A stretch of DNA of 64,000 bases, taken from NCBI GenBank assembly GCA_965262055.1, contig CBDHEI010000002.1, positions 1,736,001 to 1,800,000 on the forward strand. The letters are read 5' to 3'. Source of the DNA: G958296245 sp965262055 (GTDB lineage Bacteria > Chloroflexota > Dehalococcoidia > Lucifugimonadales > G958296245). Positions 43,508-52,208 of the stretch are shown here, piece by piece (positions within the stretch are counted from its first letter, which is position 1; each line of letters opens with the position of its first letter). The notes below the pieces were generated by a model that worked only from the letters and a program-made list of their open reading frames with translations, ran no database searches and had not been told where the DNA came from. A program made the translations under genes and the position numbers.

Positions 43508-44656
43508 CTAGACGATTGCTTCCCGCGTAACCACAAGTCGATTTTGGCGAAAGGCACGGCCGAGTGCTCGTGTCATTCGCATGGTGATTTCCCGCGGGAG
43601 CATCTGACTCATCAGGCGGCTCTTCAGAGCATCGATCGATTCCGTCGTGAAAGGAAACGTGTCGGCGTCAACGGTCTCATCCGTTGTCGCCTTCGCCGCC
43701 TGCACGAGGCTAATCAAATCGACTCCTGGTTCGCGGACGAAGCGGATAACTCCCTGGATGAAGCGGTCCACGTCTGGATCCTGCAATGCAGGTATCTCGA
43801 TGAGTGCTTCAGCACTGAGCCTAGAAACGACAGGGCCGCCGGTACTAAAGACTTCTACCATCTCAGACTCTAGGGCTGCAGATGCTCCCATGAGTATCGA
43901 AACGTCTTTCTGGTTCGGGTCCACCAACCTGGTAAAGCCGGAAACAAAAGTGGTAATGGACTCAGGGCCAATGGATCGCAAACGCTCCATCTCGTCAAGT
44001 ATCAAGACGAGACGCATCCCTCCTTGTTCGCGGAGTAGGCGACCCATCAAGCGAATAATGTCGGCCAATCGGGCAGCTTCAGTTTGGGTCAAGTCTTGAG
44101 TCTGGCCGAGATCATCTAGATCAGTCCGTGACAGTGGTACCCCGGAGAGCCACCTCCATAGGCGAAGCGGGTCGAAGTTAGGATCGACTAGACGGATGAC
44201 TGCATTTGCGATTTCCTCGTCTTCGAGCAGTTCTGTTAGTTTATTCAGCATCTCGTTTCGTCGTGCGCCTAACACACGTTGTACCGCATCTCCGAATAGG
44301 CCGACGACAAAATCTTGACCTAGTTCACGCATAATTCCTTCGCGGTAGAGATCGTGGAAGCGAGAACGTCGCGATAGATCGGGACATTCCACTCGAAAAC
44401 TGCGGATGGGTGTCTGGTTCTTGAGTTCCTGCATGGCACGCATCAACGTGTGAGTCTTGCCACCTCCGTATGGGCCGAAAACCAGACGCTTCGGTGCCAA
44501 ACCTGTAATCAGATCTGTATCCAAATCCTGCGCGATGTTGCTAGTATCTATGTCGATACGTGCGAAACACTCAAAGTCGCGCAAAGGATCGAGGATAAAG
44601 TTTTCACGCCGCAAACCATATTTCTCTGCAACGGCTTGGACAGGGTTCGGTGTCAT
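43508..44656 (-). CDS. AAA ATPase 2 (ORC/CDC6- or ExeA-like)
   Basis: 382 residues. Walker A is VFGPYGGGKTHTLMRAM near residue 60, Walker B is RLVLILDEMERLRS near 217-230, a sensor-like SILMGASAALE follows, and a C-terminal lid is helical. The fold resembles the STAND/ORC-type ATPases of BREX and related systems, but no specific family is certain. It starts three bases after the PLD gene stop. With ATPase 1 it shares the GxGKTHTL P-loop and the C-terminal PFT.ES block, so the two may be an old duplication forming a heteromer. Confidence 0.85.
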   Translation of the reverse strand: MTPNPVQAVAEKYGLRRENFILDPLRDFECFARIDIDTSNIAQDLDTDLITGLAPKRLVFGPYGGGKTHTLMRAMQELKNQTPIRSFRVECPDLSRRSRFHDLYREGIMRELGQDFVVGLFGDAVQRVLGARRNEMLNKLTELLEDEEIANAVIRLVDPNFDPLRLWRWLSGVPLSRTDLDDLGQTQDLTQTEAARLADIIRLMGRLLREQGGMRLVLILDEMERLRSIGPESITTFVSGFTRLVDPNQKDVSILMGASAALESEMVEVFSTGGPVVSRLSAEALIEIPALQDPDVDRFIQGVIRFVREPGVDLISLVQAAKATTDETVDADTFPFTTESIDALKSRLMSQMLPREITMRMTRALGRAFRQNRLVVTREAIV

Positions 44657-44659
44657 GCT

Positions 44660-45322
44660 CTATCCTCCCAATTCCACGCTTTCGTTTGATATTGACCAAA
44701 AATAGGCGATCAATTGACGTATCATTGTCGAATCTGAATTGATTCGAATGCCCAATTCCAAATGGTGGGAGCGCGTGAGATTCTGAGATCCTACCACGGC
44801 CATCGAATATCCGCCCCTTTTTCCTGGTTCGCGAATGTAGAGTTTGGTATGGAGTCTAGCGTTCAAGAACACAGTCGCACCCAGTTCTTGGAGAGGAGCT
44901 ATTCCAGGCGGTGGGCCACCGTCGCCGCTTGGGCGAGTGATTACAAGGAGTTCTGGACGTTCACCACGTGACTCAGCGGAATGGAGAGCATGTACTAGGA
45001 GAGTCCGATTGCGGTCAGTAAGGCCGATCCATGGTGAACACAGATATATCCTCAGGAATCCAGGCCGGGCACGAAGGTTTTCGAGGAATGCGTCAGTCAT
45101 GCCCTCAGCGACCAACTCGTACGAATGAAGCGTGCTGTCGAGGTTACTGAGGCGTTGATACGCTGAACGAAGGTCACCGCCGTTAAGTGCTTCAAGAAGA
45201 ACGAAAGTCCGGATGCCGAAAGTGGAAAGGCCGAAGTCAAGCCCAAGAATCTGCAGTACACCGGTTGAGATCAAATCCTGGAATGTGTGGCGAGGCTGAT
45301 CGACACCGCTGGCGGCCATCAT
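44660..45322 (-). CDS. PLD-fold protein, 5' end cut by an IS1380 element
   Basis: 220 residues as drawn. A phospholipase-D-like domain is shown by FLRIYLCSPWIGLTDRN and the signature HTKLYIREPG...YSMAVVGSQNLTRSHHLELG (HxK followed by GSxNLT). Many such single-motif PLD proteins are nucleases acting as dimers. The frame continues upstream without a stop to the IS boundary at 45393 (EILDEFLRRLDQASV and onward), with no start codon there, so the original N-terminus was probably lost. The ATG at 45322 is the first available start. It is followed by AAA ATPase 2 at a three-base gap. Confidence 0.8.
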   Translation of the reverse strand: MMAASGVDQPRHTFQDLISTGVLQILGLDFGLSTFGIRTFVLLEALNGGDLRSAYQRLSNLDSTLHSYELVAEGMTDAFLENLRARPGFLRIYLCSPWIGLTDRNRTLLVHALHSAESRGERPELLVITRPSGDGGPPPGIAPLQELGATVFLNARLHTKLYIREPGKRGGYSMAVVGSQNLTRSHHLELGIRINSDSTMIRQLIAYFWSISNESVELGG

Positions 45323-45392
45323 CTCGAGGATTTGTTCTTCCGGCGAGGCGGTTACGCTAGCTTGGTCAAGCCTTCTAAGGAATTCATCCAGG

Positions 45393-46117
45393 ATTTCCCA
45401 TATTGGGAGTCTTCAGGCTCAATGGGCAGCCCAAACGAGATGGTAGCATGATATTCGGGTCCTGCAAGGCCAGTCAATCGCCGGTCTATCCAATAAGGGA
45501 TGCGATTCTTGCCGTGAACCATGATTCTTGTCCGTCTTTGTCGTCCTCGTGTCCCCTGCCAGTGGGGTGAAAGCGCATTGAAGACAAGCCGACTCCCTGG
45601 AGTGCTCTCCCCCTCTTGGCAAGATCGTGGTTGTACCCTCCCTCAGCTTGGCGCCGGCGATAACCGGCCGATACGATCCAACACTCCCTGGAACAACCGT
45701 CGAGGAACCGACACCTCGGACAACTGAAAGACCAACCGCCGCGCGTGCCGCACCAGACGGCCTCCCATCTTGATCAGCTTGACCTGCACGCTCCGCAGCG
45801 ACCAGTGCTTGACCGCCTTAGGCAGACACAGCCGGCGAAGGAAGTTCCCAAGGTTGTACGCCAAGACGAACAGAGACAGACGTACCCGGTTGGCCACGAA
45901 CCGATGGCACGACAGCCGAGTCCAGTTCAGCGCGTACTTGCCCTCCTTGATCCACTGCTCGGCTGTCCCGCGACCATTGTAGAAACGCACCACTCCTTCG
46001 GGGCCAGCCGTCATGTTCGTGACGATGAAGCCCACCCGAGGGAACAGCTCTCCCCTGTGCCACTCCACCTTGGCCACCACCCGCCGAGCGCGGTCCCAAC
46101 TCCCGGCACGATACCAA
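45393..46117. mobile_element. IS1380-family element, truncated copy
   Basis: The left end ATTTCCCATATTGGGAGTCT is intact. The element then matches the full copy at 46123-47860 for about 725 bp and stops abruptly inside the transposase gene at 46117, five bases before the next element. The 5' half of the IS and its other end are missing, as after an IS-mediated deletion. Confidence 0.85.
45643..46117 (-). pseudogene. IS1380 transposase, C-terminal fragment
   Basis: Matches the intact transposase next door from WYRAGSWDRARRVVAKVEWH to the C-terminus (RRLFQGVLDRIGRLSPAPS) with only a few changes (for example HARRLVFQL against HSRWLIFQL). The N-terminal two thirds, including most catalytic residues, are gone. 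Confidence 0.88.
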
Positions 46118-46122
46118 CCGGG

Positions 46123-47860
46123 ATTTCCCATATTGGGAGTCTTCAGGCTCAAGGGGCAGCCCAAACGAGATGGTAGCATCATAGTCAGGTCCTGCAAGGC
46201 CAGTCAATCGCCGGTCTATCCGATAAGAGATGCGTTTGCAGTCGTAGAGCACCCTTCTTGTCCGTCTTCATCGTCCTCGTGTCCCCTGCCAGTGGGGTGA
46301 AAGCGCATTGAAGACAAGGCGACTCCCTGGAGCGCTCTCCCCCTCTTGGCAAGATCGTGGTTGTACCCTCCCTCAGCTTGGCGCCGGCGATAACCGGCCG
46401 ATACGATCCAACACTCCCTGAAACAACCGTCGAGGAACCGACACCTCGGACAACTGAAAGATCAACCACCGGGAGTGCCGCACCAGACGGCCTCCCATCT
46501 TGATCAGCTTGACCTGCACGCTCCGCAGCGACCAGTGCTTGACCGCCTTGGGCAGACACAGCCGGCGAAGGAAGTTCCCAAGGTTGTACGCCAGGACGAA
46601 CAGAGACAGACGCACCCGGTTGGCCACGAACCGATGGCACGACAGCCGAGTCCAGTTCAGGGCGTACTTACCCTCCTTGATCCACTGCTCGGCTGTCCCG
46701 CGACCATTGTAGAATCGCACCACTCCTTCGGGGCCAGCCGTCATGTTCGTGACGATGAAGCCCACCCGGGGGAACAGCTCTCCCCTGTGCCACTCCACCT
46801 TGGCCACCACCCGCCGTGCCCGGTCCCAACTCCCGGCACGATACCAAAAGTCGTCGTATAGGATCACTGGACGCTTCGGCGGCCTCCCCACCGGCCTCCT
46901 GAGCAGAGGGGCGATCTCCCGTTGCAGCACCTCGTTGCCGGGGAGTCTTATAGCGTAAAGGACGTGCCGCTCCTCGAGGTACTCATAGATGTCCAGCTTA
47001 GCGAATGCGGCGTCGGCGCGAAAGTACCGTCGCACTCCTGTCGCCCCGTAACGCGACAGGATCGGATCCAATACATCACGCCACCTGTGCGCGCTATGTA
47101 CGTTCCCCGCACGGAGCATCGCCCCCTCGCAGTCACCGAACTGGTTGAACACGAACAAAGGGTGATAGCACGTGCTCCCAAAGTGACCGTTGTACGATGC
47201 TCCCTCCTGTTCTCCATGTACCGGACTCTCCGAACTGTCCATGTCCAAGATCACCCGCCGGTGCGGCGTGCGGGACATAGCTCCATCCACCCACTTAGCG
47301 TTCAGTCGGCCCAACCCTTCCACGTTGCCGTATTGGGTGAGCACCTCGGTCTCGAACCGGCTCATGGTGTTGGTGCTGACGGCCGGTCTCTCAGGACCAC
47401 CTCGCCGTCCAACGATGATCCGCATCGTCGGGTCCTGGGCCAGCCGTTCAGCGTCGTTGGTATCCTCGTAGCCCGCCAGACGACTGTACACCGACTGCCT
47501 GAGAAGGCCCACCAATCGGTGCTGCACGTTGCGACCGCCCCGACTCTCCTGCAGACACTCATTCGTCGTCTCCGTCAGTCCCAGCGCATCATCCAGCTCG
47601 CGACAGGCCAACAGTCCGGCGTCTGAGGTAATAGTGGCACCGTGGAACTCCAACCGTACACGTCGGTCGAAACGGAGCTTGGCGCGGAGGTTTGTGCTTT
47701 CACCCATTGGGTGCCTCCAGAGTGGGTACGTTATCAAGATCTAAAGCAGTCTATCACGACCAGTCTAGCACTCATGATCACCACTGTGCTCTGCTATGCG
47801 GCTACATCGGGTAGTTCCGTTGCTGATTACGGCAAGCCCTGCAGGGTTGATATGGGAAAT
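46123..47860. mobile_element. IS1380-family element, full-length copy
   Basis: About 1.74 kb with 11-bp inverted ends, ATTTCCCATAT at 46123-46133 and ATATGGGAAAT at 47850-47860. It contains one intact transposase gene on the minus strand. The right end lies within the 3' end of the AAA ATPase 1 frame, which reads into it. Flanking bases (CGGG, GTGG) do not form a target duplication, as expected if a deletion joined it to the truncated copy. Confidence 0.82.
46373..47707 (-). CDS. IS1380-family transposase
   Basis: About 444 residues from the ATG at 47707 (MGESTNLRAKLRFDRRV). DDE-type blocks are RRVILDMDSSESPVHGEQEG, FRADAAFAKLDIYEYLEE and the C-terminal YNGRGTAEQWIKEGKYALNW, typical of IS1380. 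The frame is intact. It differs strongly from the IS1380 transposase at 14895-16220. Confidence 0.93.
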   Translation of the reverse strand: MGESTNLRAKLRFDRRVRLEFHGATITSDAGLLACRELDDALGLTETTNECLQESRGGRNVQHRLVGLLRQSVYSRLAGYEDTNDAERLAQDPTMRIIVGRRGGPERPAVSTNTMSRFETEVLTQYGNVEGLGRLNAKWVDGAMSRTPHRRVILDMDSSESPVHGEQEGASYNGHFGSTCYHPLFVFNQFGDCEGAMLRAGNVHSAHRWRDVLDPILSRYGATGVRRYFRADAAFAKLDIYEYLEERHVLYAIRLPGNEVLQREIAPLLRRPVGRPPKRPVILYDDFWYRAGSWDRARRVVAKVEWHRGELFPRVGFIVTNMTAGPEGVVRFYNGRGTAEQWIKEGKYALNWTRLSCHRFVANRVRLSLFVLAYNLGNFLRRLCLPKAVKHWSLRSVQVKLIKMGGRLVRHSRWLIFQLSEVSVPRRLFQGVLDRIGRLSPAPS

Positions 47861-49109
47861 GTGGGCTCATATGTTCCTGGTGCCGACAGCCTCTGATGGA
47901 GGTGCTGTGTGGTGATTTCCAGTCCTCGAGGTCGGACGTAGACACATATTCCTTCAGCGACCGTTCGGCGAACCACGGGGAAATGGTTTCTAACTCCTGC
48001 CGCTCAATCAATGGTTCAGCTTCTTGAAGGACTGCTCCAAACGCGAGCATGATTGAGCGAGGCTTCAATTCCTCGTGAAGCTGTATGATCTCAAGAATCG
48101 CTTGAGAAGATTCCGCGGTGAATGGGAAATAAGGGTCTGTAATCTTGGGATACTCTGGTATTCTGAAGCGTTCAAGAACATTCTTGACGAATTCGATCCC
48201 GTCATCAGCAAGCATAGGAGGGAGTATCAGTACCTTTGTGCGAGCGATGCGGTCACGTAGCTCGGGCGTGAGCCATGAGGGGAGAGTCTTTTCAGGACGT
48301 CCTGAGAACGACAACACGATGGCTAAACCGGTGGGTGTGGCATTGAACGTTGAGTGAAGGCCCGTACTTATTTCGTGAAGCAGGCGCTTAGGCAGTCTTT
48401 CAATCCTTTGGAATTCATCGATCAGCCAGAGCACTCGCGATATGCGACGCCTACGAGACTGAGCAGCTAGCGAGAAGAGACGTATGATCGCTGCTAAGAT
48501 GCGACTGGCCTCCTCCGATGTGCCGATGCGTTGTGCGATACCGACCTGTCGAAACTCGGATGCAGCGAGTGTATCTCCACGCAGCCATCTCATCGCTGTC
48601 ATTTGGTCCTTGACTGTTCCCGTGGCGAGTACATGGAGTGCGGTGAAGAGGTCTGGGGACGCCATAGTGACGACTCGCTTGAACTTTTCTGCTGTGGGGC
48701 TAGTCGCGATCTCAAGATAGGCGTCAATGACTTCATCGAAGTCCAGTCCTGCTGCGAAGGAGCGGTACAGGTCGACGAAGGACCGCGCCGCCTTGGGGAA
48801 CTCGCTGTAAACGGCTCGCAGTTGCTGGTGATCCGATGCTCCACGGTTCGCTCGGTTAGCAAAGTAGTACAGGGTGTGGGTCTTTCCTGCCCCGAACCAA
48901 GACCAGACGAGGTGAATTGATGACGTATCCTGCCGGGAAAGCGTGGATAGAAGTCCTTCGATTTCATCGCATAATTGCTTGCGATCAGCGATGAAGTCAC
49001 AGAATTCCTGTTCTGGCACGGTGGGAAACGGCCACCGAGTGAGACGAAGGTGCGGATAATCCATCCCTCCCAGTGTATAAGGCTGTTCCACATCGGTCAA
49101 GCCGATCAT
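47802..49109 (-). CDS. AAA ATPase 1 of the island operon, C-terminus fused into the IS end
   Basis: 435 residues as drawn. LTRWPFPTVPEQEFCDFIADR precedes the P-loop VWSWFGAGKTHTLYYF (about residues 68-83); Walker B is RVLWLIDEFQRIERLP, followed by a VLSFSG sensor and a helical lid. The last 19 residues (HFPYQPCRACRNQQRNYPM) are encoded by the IS1380 right end, so the natural C-terminus is lost or replaced. The start may be the ATG at 49109 or the one at 49064, which lies right after a GGGAGG. It is the first gene of the ATPase-PLD-ATPase-HerA run, reading away from tRNA-Gly copy 2. Confidence 0.82.
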   Translation of the reverse strand: MIGLTDVEQPYTLGGMDYPHLRLTRWPFPTVPEQEFCDFIADRKQLCDEIEGLLSTLSRQDTSSIHLVWSWFGAGKTHTLYYFANRANRGASDHQQLRAVYSEFPKAARSFVDLYRSFAAGLDFDEVIDAYLEIATSPTAEKFKRVVTMASPDLFTALHVLATGTVKDQMTAMRWLRGDTLAASEFRQVGIAQRIGTSEEASRILAAIIRLFSLAAQSRRRRISRVLWLIDEFQRIERLPKRLLHEISTGLHSTFNATPTGLAIVLSFSGRPEKTLPSWLTPELRDRIARTKVLILPPMLADDGIEFVKNVLERFRIPEYPKITDPYFPFTAESSQAILEIIQLHEELKPRSIMLAFGAVLQEAEPLIERQELETISPWFAERSLKEYVSTSDLEDWKSPHSTSIRGCRHQEHMSPHFPYQPCRACRNQQRNYPM

Positions 49110-49125
49110 GGAGACTACCCTGGAC

Positions 49126-49153
49126 TTGACGAAGAGGCCCCTTGGGCCATAAT
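49126..49153 (+). promoter_or_regulatory. Promoter of tRNA-Gly copy 2
   Basis: TTGACG (49126-49131), a 16-bp spacer and CATAAT (49148-49153), matching the promoter of copy 1. It lies just upstream of the divergent AAA ATPase 1 gene. Confidence 0.65.
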
Positions 49154-49163
49154 CTCAATGGAT

Positions 49164-49238
49164 GCGGGAGTAACTCAGCGGTAGAGTTCCTGCCTTCCAA
49201 GCAGGGTGTCGCCGGTTCGAATCCGGTCTCCCGCTCCA
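49164..49238 (+). tRNA. tRNA-Gly (anticodon TCC), copy 2
   Basis: The same sequence as copy 1 except for one base after the anticodon stem (GCAGGG here, GCAGGA there); CCA is encoded. Promoter and tRNA together form a direct repeat of about 117 bp (49122-49238 against 39317-39434). It marks the right edge of the island. Confidence 0.95.
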
Positions 49239-49297
49239 CCATGACGACACGCACCGCGCGCCCAATCTCTGGGCCGCGCTGTGGCAGGGAGGATACA

Positions 49298-50089
49298 TTG
49301 GAGATTACGAAGCACACACCGGGCATGTTCAGCTGGGCGGACCTGGCTACGCCGGACCCCGAAGGCTCCAAGGCGTTCTACACCGAGATCCTGGGGCTCA
49401 CGGCCACAGACCTGCCGATGCAGCCCGGCATGGTCTACTCGATGCTTGCCAAGGACGGCAGCAACGTCTGTGCCATATACCAGATGCCCGAGGAGATGGG
49501 GCAGATGACCGGCGGGCAGCCAGTGTGGAATAGCTACTTCACCGTGGAGAGCGCGGACGAAACCGCCTCGCGGGTAGCCGAGCTCGGCGGCGCCGTCATG
49601 ATGGGTCCGGTCGACGTGTTCGACTCAGGGCGGATGGTGGTATCCAGCGACCCCACAGGCGCCGTTTTCTCAGTCTGGGAGCCGAAGAGTCACACAGGGG
49701 CCCAGGTCTTCGGAGAGCCGGGCGCCCTCGCCTGGAACGAGCTGAAGACGCACGACACCGAGGCGGCCGCGCAGTTCTACGGCGGCCTGTTCGGCTGGTC
49801 GGCTAACACCACCCCCAGCGCAGGCGGCGGCGAGTACACGGGGTTCCGGCTCGACGGCGTGTCGGCAGCCGGCATGATGGCCATCAGGAAGGAGTGGGGC
49901 GAGGTTCCCCCCAACTGGACGGTCTACTTTGCGGTCGCCAGCCTGGACGCGGCGTTGGACACTGCGAACCGCCTCGGGGCGACCGTGGCGATGGCGCCCA
50001 TGGAGGTCCAGGGCGTGGGCCGCTTCGCCCTGCTGCGGGACCCGCAGGGGGCCTACGTCTACGTCATCCAGATCGCCCGGGGCGCGTAG
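49298..50089 (+). CDS. VOC family protein, two glyoxalase-like modules
   Basis: 263 residues. Two VOC modules are visible: KHTPGMFSWADLATPDPEGS to about residue 125, and GALAWNELKTHDTEAAAQFYGGLFGW to the end (FALLRDPQGAYVYVIQI). The layout is like the 27-kDa antigen Cfp30B group. The enzymatic role is unknown. The TTG at 49298 has GGGAGG five bases upstream and begins right before the first module. It lies outside the island, 60 bp after tRNA-Gly copy 2. Confidence 0.85.
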   Translation: MEITKHTPGMFSWADLATPDPEGSKAFYTEILGLTATDLPMQPGMVYSMLAKDGSNVCAIYQMPEEMGQMTGGQPVWNSYFTVESADETASRVAELGGAVMMGPVDVFDSGRMVVSSDPTGAVFSVWEPKSHTGAQVFGEPGALAWNELKTHDTEAAAQFYGGLFGWSANTTPSAGGGEYTGFRLDGVSAAGMMAIRKEWGEVPPNWTVYFAVASLDAALDTANRLGATVAMAPMEVQGVGRFALLRDPQGAYVYVIQIARGA

Positions 50090-50222
50090 GCGCGTCAGTC
50101 CTGCGCGACCGCGGCGAGGGCCGCGGGGCAGACCACCAGGAACGCCGCGTCGCGGAGCGCATCCCTGGGCCATCCGCCCAGACCCCTGTTGGCGTCTGGA
50201 ACGCGCCACACCGGTCACGCCG

Positions 50223-50657
50223 CTACACTACCGCCATCGCTTCAATCTCGAGCAGCAGGTCGGGGTGCGTCATCCGGGCGACCTGGATTCCGGTGGTGAT
50301 ACAGGCTACGCCCGGCATTGCCTCTCTTCGCGCCTGCCGGTAGGGGTGGATGTCGCTCATGTCCATGAAGTACTGCGTCAGCCGCACGACGTCGTTCAGG
50401 GAAGCGCCGGCCAGATCCAAGATTTCCGAGATGTTCTTGAACACTTGCCTGGACTGCGCCAGCAGGTCGCCCTTGCCGACGATTTCGCCGTCCTTGTCCC
50501 ACGCGACCTGTCCCGCTACGTAGATCAGGTCGCCGATGCGGACGGCTTGTGCGAATCGGATCTCGCCCTCGTCGTCGGCGACGCTCCATCCCCCCGCGCC
50601 CTCCGGGTGTCTCTGGACCCATGCGCGGTCCGTGAAAAAGAACTGCTTGTCGGCCAT
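50223..50657 (-). CDS. RidA/YjgF-family protein
   Basis: 144 residues with the RidA fold: FAQAVRIGDLIYVAGQVAWDKDGEIVGKGDLLAQSRQVFKNI is the core (split by the VAGQ strand), and MPGVACITTGIQVARMTHPDLLLEIEAMAVV carries the ligand-site region. The usual RidA arginine in CIR is replaced in this stretch (GVACITT), so imine deaminase activity is uncertain. AGGAGG precedes the ATG at 50657. Confidence 0.88.
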   Translation of the reverse strand: MADKQFFFTDRAWVQRHPEGAGGWSVADDEGEIRFAQAVRIGDLIYVAGQVAWDKDGEIVGKGDLLAQSRQVFKNISEILDLAGASLNDVVRLTQYFMDMSDIHPYRQARREAMPGVACITTGIQVARMTHPDLLLEIEAMAVV

Positions 50658-50791
50658 CTCGTCCTCCTTCTGCAGTGGTGAGACGAACCATACCTCAGAA
50701 TAACGGGTGCATGGTTGCTCCGCTTCTGTCATTCGGAGCGAGGCCCCCAACGAGGATTCTGAGGTGAGGTCCACGCCGTTTCCGGACCCTG

Positions 50792-51463
50792 TCAGTCTTC
50801 CACGACGGCGACGAAGGCCAGGGGGCACACGACCAGGAACACCGCGTCGAATACCGCCAGCAGCCCTATCCACCGCAACGCCTCCCCGGCCAGGGCGGGC
50901 CCCAGCGCCAGGCTAGTGGACTCCACCGCCGCGACGACTATCGGCAAGGCCACGGGGAAGAACAGGATGGGCAGCATCACCTCTCGCGCCCTCGTGTTGA
51001 CGGCCATCGCAGAGAAGAGGGTCCCGACCGTGGCGATGCCCAGCGTGGTCAGCAGCGCGACGGGGACCATCTCAGCAGCCGCGTACCCCACGTCGTAGAG
51101 CACGATGAAGACCGGGACTACGACGATCTCCACGGCCACCATGAAGAGGAATGCGGCGAGCATCTTGCCGAAGTAGATCGTGTCCCGGCTCACCGGGGCC
51201 AGCATCAGCCCCGTCAGGCTGCCATTGTCCTTCTCCAGTGAGAAGGAGCGCGTCAGCCCCACTACGCCGCCGAACACGATGGCGACCCACAGCACGCCCG
51301 GCGCCACCAGCGCAACGACCCGCGGAGTAGGGTCGAACGCGAAGCTGAAGATGACGACGGTCATCAGCGAGAAGACGAGCACGGGCACTACAAAGTCCCG
51401 CGTGCGCAGCTCGAGCAGCACGTCCTTCCACACCAGCGCCAGCACGGGCCCAAAGAAGCTCAC
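50792..51463 (-). CDS. ccmB: Heme exporter membrane subunit CcmB
   Basis: 223 residues with six TM helices. The WKDVLLELRTRDFVVPVLVFS N-terminus and the LEKDNGSLTGLMLAPVSRDTIYFGK loop are typical of CcmB. It pairs with CcmA in the ABC complex used in System I cytochrome c maturation. Its ATG overlaps the ccmA stop by four bases. ccmC, ccmE and ccmF are not adjacent here. Confidence 0.9.
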   Translation of the reverse strand: MSFFGPVLALVWKDVLLELRTRDFVVPVLVFSLMTVVIFSFAFDPTPRVVALVAPGVLWVAIVFGGVVGLTRSFSLEKDNGSLTGLMLAPVSRDTIYFGKMLAAFLFMVAVEIVVVPVFIVLYDVGYAAAEMVPVALLTTLGIATVGTLFSAMAVNTRAREVMLPILFFPVALPIVVAAVESTSLALGPALAGEALRWIGLLAVFDAVFLVVCPLAFVAVVED

Positions 51464-52167
51464 TGCTCCCCCCGCTCCGGTGAGTCCGTTGATTCTTCGC
51501 GGGCCGCTCCGGCCACTATTGACAGGCGGCGTCCTGAGCCAAACGCCAGCCCCAGGCTATGCGTGGTCATCACAACCGCGCCCCCCGGTCTCGTGATGTC
51601 GCCGAACACCGACTCCAGGAGGCCCAGGGCGTCCCGGTCGAGGCCGGTCTCCGGCTCGTCCATGAGGAGGATGGAGGGCTCATGGAGCAGCGCCCGCGCT
51701 ATCGACACCCGCTTCCGCAGGCCGTGGGAGAGCGTGCCCACCTTCTCGTCCAGCCTGGGACTCACTCCCAGCCGGTCCGCCGCCGACTCGATGCGGCCGT
51801 CCAGCCGGTCGAGGCTGAACATTCGCCCGGCGAATCTCAGGTTCTCGCGCACGGTCATGCCGTCGTAGAGCAGCGGCTCGTGGGTCACGACGCCGACCAC
51901 ACGGCGGGCCAGCCTGCCCATGCGGTCCAGCGGCAGGCCGGCGATCTCGACGGAGCCCTCGTCCGGCCTCGTCAGGCCCGCCAGCACCCTTATAAGGGTC
52001 GTCTTGCCGGCCCCGTTGGGGCCCACCACTGAAAGCGTCTCGCCCCACGCCACCTCCAGGCTCAGCCCGCGCAGCACCGACGTCCGCCCGAAGGCCTTGC
52101 TCAGGCCCTCCACGCGAACCGCGGGCGGGCGCTGCGCGTCTGGGTTTGTCTCTGGAGTGCCGGTCAT
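51460..52167 (-). CDS. ccmA: Heme exporter ATP-binding subunit CcmA
   Basis: 235 residues. It has Walker A VVGPNGAGKTTLIRVLAGL, the signature LSHGLRKRVSIARALLHEP, Walker B ILLMDEPETGLD and the H-loop TTHS. The LSHG form of the signature fits CcmA. It is coupled to ccmB by a four-base overlap. General ABC-2 export is the alternative, but CcmB identity supports cytochrome c maturation. Confidence 0.88.
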   Translation of the reverse strand: MTGTPETNPDAQRPPAVRVEGLSKAFGRTSVLRGLSLEVAWGETLSVVGPNGAGKTTLIRVLAGLTRPDEGSVEIAGLPLDRMGRLARRVVGVVTHEPLLYDGMTVRENLRFAGRMFSLDRLDGRIESAADRLGVSPRLDEKVGTLSHGLRKRVSIARALLHEPSILLMDEPETGLDRDALGLLESVFGDITRPGGAVVMTTHSLGLAFGSGRRLSIVAGAAREESTDSPERGEQ

Positions 52168-52208
52168 GGTTGGGCCTGCTGCGACCTAGCGCCGTGGCGT
52201 TCAGGCAA

